The position numbers were made by a program, and so were the translations under genes. A stretch of 64,000 nucleotides of DNA, taken from assembly GCA_039815685.1 (NCBI GenBank), contig JBCBYV010000025.1, positions 1 through 64,000 on the forward strand, read 5' to 3'. Every line of letters begins with the position of its first letter. Position 1 is the stretch's first letter. Under the pieces are notes generated by a model, which was given only the letters and a program-made list of their open reading frames with translations, ran no database searches and was not told the DNA's origin. This DNA is from Thermohalobaculum sp039815685. GTDB lineage: Bacteria > Pseudomonadota > Alphaproteobacteria > Rhodobacterales > Rhodobacteraceae. Below are positions 15,980 through 23,962 of the stretch, in pieces.

Positions 15980-17503
15980 TCAGTCCAGCGTCAGGACGGC
16001 GCCGGGGTTGAGGATGCCGTTCGGGTCGAGGGCAGCCTTGATGGCGCGCATGGCGGCGAGCTTTGCGGGATCGAGGCGGTCGGCGAGTTGACGCGCCTTG
16101 ACGCGGCCGATGCCGTGCTCGGCGGCGATTGAGCCGCCCTCGGCAAGGGCGGCCTCGTGGACCGCGGCGCTCGCCTCGGCGCCCGCCTCGCGCCAGTCAC
16201 CGGCTGCGGCACCTGCCGGCGGGAAGAGGTTGTAGTGGAGGTTGCCGTCGCCGACGTGGCCGAAGCAGTTGATGCGGAGGGCGGGGGCGATATGAGCCAC
16301 CTCCCGCGCCGCGGCGGCGATGAAGGCGGGGATGCGGGAGAGGGGCACCGATACATCATGGCTCGCGACCGCGCCGACCTTGCGGTTGGCCTCTGGGATC
16401 GTCTCCCGCGTCCACCATAGTTCGGTACGCTGCGCCTCGGAGCTTGCGATCACGCCATCGAGGACCGTGCCTTCTTCCATGAGCGCTGCGAGCACGGCTT
16501 CGGCACGCTCTTCTAGCCTGCCATCCGTCGGGCCCGTCGCCTCGAGGAGCACGCGCCAGGCGGGGTGGCCGGGGAGCGGGTCGCGCCAGTCGGGAAAGTG
16601 CTCTGCGATGAAGGCGGGGCCCTGGGCGGCGATCAGCTCGAAGGCGGTGAGCCCGTCGCCGAGCCTGTCCCGGAGCGCGTGGAGAAGCTCTACGGCCGTC
16701 TCTGCCTCGGGGATCGCGAGCATCGCTGTCACGCGCTCCCCCGGTGCCGGGAAGAGCTTGAGGACGGCTGCGGTTATGACGCCGAGCGTCCCCTCCGAGC
16801 CCACGAGGAGGCCGCGGAGGTCATAGCCCATATTGTCCTTGCGGAGCCGCCTCAGCCCGTGATGGACCGTGCCGTCCGCCAGCACCGCCTCAACGCCGAG
16901 CACGAGCTCGCGGGCATTGCCGTAGCGGAGCACGCCGACGCCGCCCGCATTGGTGGCGAGATTGCCGCCGATGCAGCACGAGCCTTGGCTCGCCATGGCG
17001 AGCGGGAAGAGCCGGCCCGCGTCGGCGGCGGCCTGCTGCACGGCCTCCAGCGTCACCCCAGCCTCGGCGACGAGGGCGCCGTCGTCCGGCGCCACCTCGC
17101 GAATGCGGTTCATGCGCTCGAGGCTGAGAAGAACCGGCGATGGGAGAGCGTCGGAGATATCGGCAGGGGCGGTGAAGATCTGGCCGCCCACGAGACCCGT
17201 ACCGCCAGAGATCGGGATCACGGGGATGCGTCGATCGTTGAGATAGCGGATCATGGCCGCGACTTCCGCCGTCGAAGCCGGGCGTAGGAGTGCTGCAGCG
17301 CGGCCCTGAAGTCGGTCGCGCGGCTCCCGGAGATAGGGGGCGATCCGGGCGATCCCGTCATCACCGTCGGGGCGAACAAGACCCGCGGCGTCGGTCATGG
17401 CCGCCAGGGTATCGAGGTCCTCCGGGGTCGCGGGCGCAAGTTTGGCGGTCGGGATGCCGGGATCGCCAGCACGCTTGGTCGAAGAGATCAGATCATCTGC
17501 CAT
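15980..17503 (-). CDS. FAD-binding oxidoreductase (GlcD / D-2-hydroxyglutarate dehydrogenase-like)
   Basis: A 507-residue flavoprotein. The N-terminal PCMH-type FAD domain shows RPASTAEVAAMIRYLN, PISGGTGLVGGQ and CCIGGNLATNAGG. The C-terminal FAD-oxidase C domain ends with HVGDGNLHYN and EHGIGRVKA. This is the FAD-linked oxidase family that oxidises D-2-hydroxyacids (glycolate, D-lactate, D-2-hydroxyglutarate), passing electrons to ETF or quinone. The standalone single-polypeptide form favours D-2-hydroxyglutarate or D-lactate. ATG at 17503 chosen for family length. Confidence 0.85.
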   Translation of the reverse strand: MADDLISSTKRAGDPGIPTAKLAPATPEDLDTLAAMTDAAGLVRPDGDDGIARIAPYLREPRDRLQGRAAALLRPASTAEVAAMIRYLNDRRIPVIPISGGTGLVGGQIFTAPADISDALPSPVLLSLERMNRIREVAPDDGALVAEAGVTLEAVQQAAADAGRLFPLAMASQGSCCIGGNLATNAGGVGVLRYGNARELVLGVEAVLADGTVHHGLRRLRKDNMGYDLRGLLVGSEGTLGVITAAVLKLFPAPGERVTAMLAIPEAETAVELLHALRDRLGDGLTAFELIAAQGPAFIAEHFPDWRDPLPGHPAWRVLLEATGPTDGRLEERAEAVLAALMEEGTVLDGVIASSEAQRTELWWTRETIPEANRKVGAVASHDVSVPLSRIPAFIAAAAREVAHIAPALRINCFGHVGDGNLHYNLFPPAGAAAGDWREAGAEASAAVHEAALAEGGSIAAEHGIGRVKARQLADRLDPAKLAAMRAIKAALDPNGILNPGAVLTLD

Positions 17504-17936
17504 GAGGGCAACACTACGCGACAGGGACGGGGCTCGGCCAGCGTGCGTCGCACCCGGATGGCGCCTCCTCACGGGGCTTCAACGCTGCGTCAGGGTGGGT
17601 TTCAGCGACGCGTCTTTCGGACGATCATCAGGATACGCGACATCGATTGGAGCATGTCATGCCGCCTGTTCTCGCCCTGGTGCTGCCACCCTTTCTGGCT
17701 GTGGTCTTGGCGCTTGCCTGCGCGATCGGGATGGGCGTCCAGATCACGCCCAAGACGGGTTGTACGCCGGCAACCTGTGGGGAGGGGTATGGCGATGACC
17801 TTCGCCTCTCGGGCGCTGGTCCGCTGGAGGGCACGACGACGCCGCGCTGAGCTTCGGCGTCCCATTCGCGATGGGGCTGATCTGCGACTGGTTCCCCGGA
17901 GCAATTGTTCGCCTTGGGCGCCCGTTCCGTGGGGCA
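17504..17936. other. Intergenic region with only doubtful short frames
   Basis: About 430 bases between two minus-strand genes. A 67-codon plus-strand frame (17647-17850) begins with a hydrophobic stretch, but it has no clear ribosome binding site and its second half is unlike a normal protein. I treat it as unsupported. The minus strand should contain the promoter of the oxidase gene near 17510-17600. Confidence 0.4.
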
Positions 17937-18977
17937 TCAGCTCCTTGGGGCAGCGGCGCGGGCGAGGCGGTCGTTTATCGCACGACCGAGGCCACCGTCG
18001 GGTACCGGTGCGACAGCGATGGTGCCGCCTGCACCGATCGCGGCGTCGAGGCGGCGAAGGGCGGCGAAGAGGTTCTGTGCAGCCTCTGCCGGATCGCCCG
18101 TCTTGGAAAGGTTCTGACTGACGGAAGCCTCGGCAACGCCCTCGGGGTCAGGGCCGAAACCGAGCCACGCTTCGCCCTGCTGCGGTGCGGTGGCCGAGAG
18201 GCGAAGGCGTGCATTCGGCGCGTAGTGGCTGGCCATCATCCCCGGTGCCTCGAGAGCCGCCGGTTCGGCTACGCTGGCCGTTTCGTGGTCCGGCGTCACG
18301 ATCGGCAGGCCGATGGCGGCCTGCAATCGCTCGGCGGTGAGCCCACCGGGGCGAAGCAGGCGCAGATGACCGCCATCGGGTTCGGTCGCCGCGATGATCG
18401 TCGATTCGAGTCCGACAGTCGTGGGACCGCCATCGAGAACGGCGGCGATGCGGCCACCGAGGCCGGTCTCCGGATCGAGCACATGCGCGGCCTCCGTGGG
18501 ACTGAGGCGGCCCGAGGGGTTCGCCGACGGCGCCGCGACGGGGCAGCCGGCCTTCGTCAGAAGCGCGAGCGCGACTTGGCCCGCCGGCACGCGCAGACCG
18601 ACGGTCTCCTGGTCCGCGGTCACGGCCGGCGCGAGGCCGGAACCGGGGCGCAGTGGCACGACCAATGTGAGGGATCCGGGCCAGAACGCCTCGGCAAGGC
18701 GACGCGCAGCAGGGTTGAAGACCCCAAGCTTCTCGGCCGCGGCAAGATCAGCGACGTGAACGATCAGGGGGTTGGCCGAAGGACGGCCCTTGGCCCGGTA
18801 GATCCCGGCCACGGCCTCGAGAGAGCGGGCGTCGGCGCCGAGGCCGTAGACAGTCTCCGTTGGGAACGCCACGAGCTCACCCTGTGCGAGAAGGCTCGCC
18901 GCATCGGCGATACCGGCCGGGTCGGCGCGCAGGTGGCGCGTGGTCACGGTGGCACCGTCCTTCACAGACACGTGCAC
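17937..18977 (-). CDS. tsaC: L-threonylcarbamoyladenylate synthase (Sua5/TsaC type)
   Basis: A 346-residue YrdC/Sua5 protein that makes threonylcarbamoyl-AMP for the t6A37 modification of ANN-decoding tRNAs. The YrdC domain shows GELVAFPTETVYGLGADA, KGRPSANPLIVH and PVAAPSANPSG. The C-terminal Sua5 domain (from about residue 220, HYAPNARLRL) makes it the long Sua5 form rather than short TsaC. The start is a GTG; another GTG ten codons later is preceded by AAGGAC and may be the true one. Divergent from the acyl-CoA dehydrogenase. Confidence 0.9.
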   Translation of the reverse strand: MHVSVKDGATVTTRHLRADPAGIADAASLLAQGELVAFPTETVYGLGADARSLEAVAGIYRAKGRPSANPLIVHVADLAAAEKLGVFNPAARRLAEAFWPGSLTLVVPLRPGSGLAPAVTADQETVGLRVPAGQVALALLTKAGCPVAAPSANPSGRLSPTEAAHVLDPETGLGGRIAAVLDGGPTTVGLESTIIAATEPDGGHLRLLRPGGLTAERLQAAIGLPIVTPDHETASVAEPAALEAPGMMASHYAPNARLRLSATAPQQGEAWLGFGPDPEGVAEASVSQNLSKTGDPAEAAQNLFAALRRLDAAIGAGGTIAVAPVPDGGLGRAINDRLARAAAPRS

Positions 18978-19163
18978 GGCCCCCGGCGGACCCGTGAACG
19001 CGCTCTGGTTATCCTATGCGTCAACCCCTATCTCCCGACCGCGTGAGCCTTGGTGCGTCTATAGTGCCGCCGACACCAAGATACGGAAAGATGGCGATGA
19101 CGTCGGCCAACGCGCCGAAGAGTGCCACCAGGATGACAAGAAACGACCCTTTGGAGGAAACCC

Positions 19164-20903
19164 ATGAGCTACCAGGCCCCGGTCGCGGAGATGCAGCGCC
19201 TTGCCCGACGGCTCGGTCATGATCGGCTTGCAGAGACGGAGCGCTTTGCTGAGGCAACGGCCGAGACGCGCTCTGCCATCCTGACCGAGGCTGCGAAGAT
19301 GGCGGAGGAGGTGCTGGCCCCGCTCAACCGCGGCTCGGACGAGAGCGGCGCGCGGCTCGAGAACGGCGTGGTGCGCACATCGCCCGGTTTCACGGACGGT
19401 TATGGCGCCATCGCCGAGGGTGGCTGGGTCGGCATCAGCGCGGACCCCGAGCATGGCGGCATGGGACTGCCGCGCTCGCTGAGCGTGATGGTGAACGAGA
19501 TGATGGCCTCGGCCTGCCTCTCCCTGTCGCTCTGCCCCGTGCTGAGTGCTGGTCAGATCGAGGCGCTGGAGGCGCATGGCTCGGAAGAGCTGAAGGCGGT
19601 CTATCTACCGAAGCTGACCTCGGGCGTCTGGACCGGCACCATGAACCTCACGGAGCCGCAGGCGGGCACGGATGTGGGTGCCCTCCGCACGAAGGCAGAG
19701 CCTGCGGGCGACGGCAGCTACTGGATCACGGGCCAGAAGATCTGGATCAGCTGGGGCGATGCGGATTTCGCGGAGAATGTGGTGCATCTGGTGCTCGCGC
19801 GGCTGCCGGATGCGCCTGCGGGGACGCGCGGCATCAGCCTCTTCCTCGTGCCGAAGCGGCTGCCGGATGCGGAGGGGCGGCCCGGTGCCGCCAATAGCGT
19901 TTCGGTCGTGAGCCTGGAGCACAAGATGGGCCTTCACGGCTCGCCGACCTGCGTCATGGCCTTCGAGGGGGCAACGGGCTGGCTTGTGGGTGAGGAGAAC
20001 AAGGGCCTCGCCTGCATGTTCACGATGATGAACAACGCCCGCCTGCTGGTCGGCATCGAGGGCGTGGCCACGGCCGAGATGGCGACGCAGGCGGCGCTCG
20101 CCTGGTCCATGGAACGGGTGCAGGGGCACACGGTGGACGGCTCCGGCACCATTGTGGGCCACGCGGATGTGCGGCGGAACCTCATGACCATGAAGGCGCT
20201 GACGCGGGCGGCGCGGGCGATCTGCTACGACTGCGCCTTCTCGCTCGATATGGCGCATGCGGCGGAGGATGTGGAGGCGCGGGCGCATCACGCGCGCCGC
20301 GGCGCATTCCTGACGCCCATCGCCAAGGCCTATGGCACCGATACCGGGATCGAGGTCGCAAACCTCGCCGTGCAGGTGCATGGCGGCGCGGGTTATGCCG
20401 AGGATACCGGCATCGCGCAGTACCTGCGCGATGTGCGGATCACCGCGATCTATGAGGGGACGAACGGGGTGCAGGCGATGGACCTCGTTGGGCGGAAGCT
20501 CGCCGGGGATGGCGGGGCAACGGCGCTCTCGCTCCTGGCCGAGGCACGGGCGGCAGCGTCCGCGGCGGAGCGGTCGGGGCAAGACGGGCCGGCGGGGGCG
20601 CTCGCAGAAGCGCTGCGCCGGGCGGTCGACACGGCCGAGGATGTGACCCGCCGGCTCGCCGGGGCGGCGGAGATCGACCGGGGAGCGGCGGCGACGCCCT
20701 ATCTCAAGCTCATGGCGCTGGTTCTCGGCGGCGCATCGCTTCTGCGCGGCGCGGTCGAGGATGGTGGGGAAGAGGAGACGGCGATCGCGCACTTCCACCT
20801 GCTGCAGCTCCTTCCCATGGTCGAGGCGCATGCGGCGGCAGCGCGTGCAGAAGCTACGGCGCTCTATGCCCTGGATGCGGAGCGGCTGACGGCAGTGGTC
20901 TGA
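19164..20903 (+). CDS. Acyl-CoA dehydrogenase, DmdC-like
   Basis: A 579-residue acyl-CoA dehydrogenase with a C-terminal extension, as in the 3-methylmercaptopropionyl-CoA dehydrogenase (DmdC) and FadE-like branch. MNLTEPQAGTDVGALRTKA and the GQKIWISWGD strand are FAD/substrate motifs; the catalytic Glu lies in AIYEGTNGVQAMDLVGRKL. GGAGG precedes the ATG. DmdC acts in DMSP demethylation in roseobacters, but several paralogues of this family serve other acyl-CoAs, so the exact substrate is uncertain. Confidence 0.82.
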   Translation: MSYQAPVAEMQRLARRLGHDRLAETERFAEATAETRSAILTEAAKMAEEVLAPLNRGSDESGARLENGVVRTSPGFTDGYGAIAEGGWVGISADPEHGGMGLPRSLSVMVNEMMASACLSLSLCPVLSAGQIEALEAHGSEELKAVYLPKLTSGVWTGTMNLTEPQAGTDVGALRTKAEPAGDGSYWITGQKIWISWGDADFAENVVHLVLARLPDAPAGTRGISLFLVPKRLPDAEGRPGAANSVSVVSLEHKMGLHGSPTCVMAFEGATGWLVGEENKGLACMFTMMNNARLLVGIEGVATAEMATQAALAWSMERVQGHTVDGSGTIVGHADVRRNLMTMKALTRAARAICYDCAFSLDMAHAAEDVEARAHHARRGAFLTPIAKAYGTDTGIEVANLAVQVHGGAGYAEDTGIAQYLRDVRITAIYEGTNGVQAMDLVGRKLAGDGGATALSLLAEARAAASAAERSGQDGPAGALAEALRRAVDTAEDVTRRLAGAAEIDRGAAATPYLKLMALVLGGASLLRGAVEDGGEEETAIAHFHLLQLLPMVEAHAAAARAEATALYALDAERLTAVV

Positions 20904-21003
20904 GACTGCGCTGCGCCGTTCCGATCAGCAACCAGCAGGCGGTTCGACTTGCCTCTCGGCGCCTCGCATCGCAGTTCCACGGCATCAGCGGGCGGAGCAG
21001 GCG

Positions 21004-22137
21004 ATGAATGAGGCGGGTGCGAAGGCGGTGATGGGGGGCGTGCAGCCAGCGCGCCCAGCCACACGACGGCGGGGTGCGGCAACGGCAGCCCTGCCAGTGA
21101 TCGCGATGCCGTTCGAGGCGGTCCCGGCCCCGGGCCAGGCCGTGGAGGTCGCCGAGGGCATCCTCTGGGCGCGCATGCCGCTGCCGATGAAACTCGACCA
21201 CGTCAACCTCTTCGCGATCGACGAGGGTACGGGCTGGACCCTGATCGACACCGGGCTCAACTGGGCGCGGGGGCGTGAGGCGCTCGATGCGCTGCTGAGC
21301 GGCCCGCTCGCTGGGAAGCCGGTCGAGCGTGTGGTGCTGACCCACCATCACCCGGACCACATCGGGCTTGCGGGGATGTTTGCAGCGCGGGGTGCCGAGA
21401 TTCTGGCGAGCCGGATCGCCTGGCTCACGGGCCGCATGCTGACCCTCGACCCGCAGGAGCGACCGAACGCGCAGCAGATCGCCTTTCGCCGGCGGGCGGG
21501 GGTGACGGGGGCAGCACTCGACGCCTATGCAACGGATCGTCCCTTCAACTTCGCCGACTGCGTGGCACCGATCCCCCTCGGCTTCACGGCCCTGGAGGAG
21601 GGCGACGTGCTGGAGGCGGGCGGGCGGCGCTGGCAGGTACGGCTCGGCGAGGGGCATGCGCCAGCGCATGTGACGCTTTGGTCCGAGGACGGGACGCTGG
21701 TGCTGGCGGGCGATCAGATCCTGTCCTCAATCTCACCGAATATCGGCGTCTATCCGACCGAGCCCGAGGCCGATCCCCTGGGTGGCTGGCTCGAGAGCTG
21801 CGTTCGCTTCGAGAGCATGCTCGGTGAGAGCGGTTTGGATCCGCTGGTTCTTCCGGGCCATCATCCACCGTTCAGGGGCGGCCAGCGGCGGCTGCGGCAG
21901 CTCATCGAGAACCACGAGCATGCGCTGGAGCGGATCTTGGCGGCGCTGGCATCCGCCCCCTGCACCGCCAGCGGTCTCTTCGATCCGCTCTATCGCCGCC
22001 CCATCGGCGGCAGCGAGTTCGGTCTGGCGCTGGTCGAGGCCGTCGCGCATGTGAACCACCTGCACCGCCGGGAGTTGATCACACCCGAGGACCGACGTGA
22101 CGGCACCCGCGTCTGGCACATTGCCCAAACCGCCTGA
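21004..22137 (+). CDS. Metallo-beta-lactamase-fold hydrolase (LACTB2/glyoxalase-II-like)
   Basis: A 377-residue cytoplasmic MBL-fold protein. The metal-binding motif THHHPDHIG is intact, with further ligands at GEGHAPAHVT, AGDQIL and PGHHPPF. A C-terminal helical/winged extension (~90 residues) is typical of the BLACT_WH subgroup. It lies 100 bases after the acyl-CoA dehydrogenase in the same direction and may be co-transcribed; hydrolysis of an acyl-thioester would fit that context, but is inference. Confidence 0.8.
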   Translation: MNEAGAKAVMGGVQPARPATRRRGAATAALPVIAMPFEAVPAPGQAVEVAEGILWARMPLPMKLDHVNLFAIDEGTGWTLIDTGLNWARGREALDALLSGPLAGKPVERVVLTHHHPDHIGLAGMFAARGAEILASRIAWLTGRMLTLDPQERPNAQQIAFRRRAGVTGAALDAYATDRPFNFADCVAPIPLGFTALEEGDVLEAGGRRWQVRLGEGHAPAHVTLWSEDGTLVLAGDQILSSISPNIGVYPTEPEADPLGGWLESCVRFESMLGESGLDPLVLPGHHPPFRGGQRRLRQLIENHEHALERILAALASAPCTASGLFDPLYRRPIGGSEFGLALVEAVAHVNHLHRRELITPEDRRDGTRVWHIAQTA

Positions 22138-22469
22138 CGCTTCCTGAACCGCTCATGTGGTGATCGATCGCGCCCGCACCCGCCCGCGTCAGCATGGGCC
22201 GCCACCTATGAACGTTATGCGAACACTCGCCGATTGGCCTTCCGTTTGGACCGCCATGCGAGCGCTCGCGTTCCGGTCGAGATGCTGGCGGACAGGGCGG
22301 TCGTAACCCGCTTTGCCGGTGAGGGGCGGGTCATGAGACTATCCGTAGCCCTTGACCGTGTGCACGTCGCGCTCAGCCGTGACCCTCGGCCCGAACGCGA
22401 CCTCGCGGCCCGATGGCACTCGTCATGCTCGACAAGGCGCAGCGGCAGGTCCTGTTTCGGCTCGTACGC
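22138..22469. other. Intergenic region between convergent genes
   Basis: About 330 bases between the MBL-fold gene and moaE. Several frames stay open here but none has a start signal or recognisable protein; I see no hairpin with a T-run either. Confidence 0.4.
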
Positions 22470-22955
22470 TCAACCTTCCGAGGCGGTGCGCCATCGCGCT
22501 GCTGCTGTCTCGTCCGCGTCGCGCGCATCGACCCAGCGCCCGCCCTCGGGCCCGGTTTCTTTCTTCCAGAAGGGTGCCTGGATCTTGAGATAGTCCATGA
22601 GGAAGGCTGCGGCGTCAAAGGCGGCCTGGCGGTGGCGGCTGGCGGTGAGGACCAGGACGATCCGGTCTCCCGGCGCGAGGCGGCCATAGCGGTGGATGGC
22701 GCGCACGCCGTTGAGGGGCCAGCGCGCCTCGGCCTCGGCGACGATTTCCGCCAGCGCCTTCTCGGTCCGGCCGGGCCAGTGCTCGAGCTCCATGCTCTCG
22801 ATGGCGCCCTGCCCGGTGATTTCGCGCACGAGCCCGGTGAAGCTCACGATGGCGCCGATGTCGCGGCTCGTGCCGGCAAGTCGCGCCTGCTCGGCGCCAA
22901 GATCGAAGTCTTCGCGCTGGACCGAGACTTTTGGCAGTGCGGCGGCGCCATCCAT
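22470..22955 (-). CDS. moaE: Molybdopterin synthase catalytic subunit MoaE
   Basis: A 161-residue MoaE. The family blocks are IGAIVSFTGLVRE, IESMELEHWPG, AIHRYGRLAPGD and RHRQAAFDAAAFLMDYLK, followed by the catalytic lysine region APFWKKE. Together with MoaD it inserts two sulfurs into precursor Z (cPMP) to make molybdopterin. It is the last gene of the uvrC-pgsA-moaD-moaE run. Confidence 0.95.
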   Translation of the reverse strand: MDGAAALPKVSVQREDFDLGAEQARLAGTSRDIGAIVSFTGLVREITGQGAIESMELEHWPGRTEKALAEIVAEAEARWPLNGVRAIHRYGRLAPGDRIVLVLTASRHRQAAFDAAAFLMDYLKIQAPFWKKETGPEGGRWVDARDADETAAARWRTASEG

Positions 22956-22970
22956 GCTCAGCGCTCTGCC

Positions 22971-23219
22971 TCAGCCGCCGGTGACGGGCGGGAAGAAGGC
23001 GACCTCGCGGGCGCCTGCGATGGGCATGTCCAGGTCGCCCATCTCCTCATCTACGGCGCAGCGAACGGCGCGCAGATCCTCGAAGGCCGCCGCGTGTCCC
23101 TCGGACCTTGTCTTGAGGGTCTCGACAAGCTCGCGGGCAGTGCGCGCTGCACCGGGATCGATCTCCTCGGTCGCGTAGCCCACGCGCTCCCGCATCCAAG
23201 CGAAATAGAGAACGTGCAT
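22971..23219 (-). CDS. moaD: Molybdopterin synthase sulfur-carrier subunit MoaD
   Basis: An 82-residue ubiquitin-fold protein beginning MHVLYFAWMRERVG and ending FFPPVTGG; the C-terminal diglycine is the thiocarboxylate carrier. The ATG at 23219 is chosen over the GTG two codons upstream because AAGGAG sits five bases before it. The ribosome binding site overlaps the end of pgsA. Confidence 0.93.
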   Translation of the reverse strand: MHVLYFAWMRERVGYATEEIDPGAARTARELVETLKTRSEGHAAAFEDLRAVRCAVDEEMGDLDMPIAGAREVAFFPPVTGG

Positions 23220-23221
23220 CG

Positions 23222-23800
23222 TCACTCCTTCCTCGCCGCGACATGCCCAAGGCCCTTACGAAAGTAGTCCCAACCGGAGATGAGTGTAAGCCCGGCGGCG
23301 ATCCACAGGACCGCAAGCCCGGCCGGGTGGAGAGCGGGACCGATGGCGCCCGGGAGTGCCGCGAGCAGGAGGCCGGTCGCGACGAGCTGGGCGGTCGTCT
23401 TCCACTTCGCAAGGCGGGTGACCGGCAGTTTGACGTCGCCGAGATATTCGCGAAGGCCCGATACGAGCACCTCGCGCAGCATAATGGCGGTGACCGGGAG
23501 AGCCAGAAGCCAGGGCAGTCCCGGGCTCGCATGAAGGGCAAGGAGGAGCATGAGGGCGATCAGCACCATGGCCTTGTCGGCGATCGGGTCCAGCATCTGG
23601 CCAATGGGGCTCGACATGTCGAAGCGACGCGCGACCCATCCATCGATGAAATCGGTGAGCGCGGCGATGGTGAAGAGCGCGAGTGCAATCGGCGCCGCGG
23701 TTCGCTCTTCGAAGACCAGAAAGAGCAGGATGAGCAACGGCGCCGCGAGAATGCGTCCCATCGTGAGGATGTTCGGGATGTTCCAGATGCCGCCGATCAT
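23222..23800 (-). CDS. pgsA: CDP-diacylglycerol-glycerol-3-phosphate 3-phosphatidyltransferase
   Basis: A 192-residue inner-membrane enzyme committing CDP-diacylglycerol to phosphatidylglycerol synthesis. The CDP-alcohol phosphotransferase motif is seen as TDFIDGWVARRFDMSSPIG followed by MLDPIADK, so all catalytic aspartates are present. Start at MIGGIWNIPNIL, which is the normal N-terminus; the frame extends 30 codons upstream without support. Four to five membrane segments. Confidence 0.93.
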   Translation of the reverse strand: MIGGIWNIPNILTMGRILAAPLLILLFLVFEERTAAPIALALFTIAALTDFIDGWVARRFDMSSPIGQMLDPIADKAMVLIALMLLLALHASPGLPWLLALPVTAIMLREVLVSGLREYLGDVKLPVTRLAKWKTTAQLVATGLLLAALPGAIGPALHPAGLAVLWIAAGLTLISGWDYFRKGLGHVAARKE

Positions 23801-23962
23801 GCGCTGCTTAGAACAGCCGCAGAGCGCGCGGGCAAGGCGGCGTGGCTTTGGATCAGGGCGGGTGCGGCGCAGCCCCGCCGCCTCCCCCACCCGCCCGCCC
23901 GTTCGTCGGCGGGGCTGCGCCTGATGGGGGGCTCATGGCCGCCGTGATGCGGCCGGGTGCAG

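Noticed and set aside
17647..17850. 67-codon plus-strand frame with hydrophobic start
   Set aside because: No clear ribosome binding site; only the first third looks like a membrane helix; the rest is not protein-like. A decayed gene cannot be excluded but is not supported.
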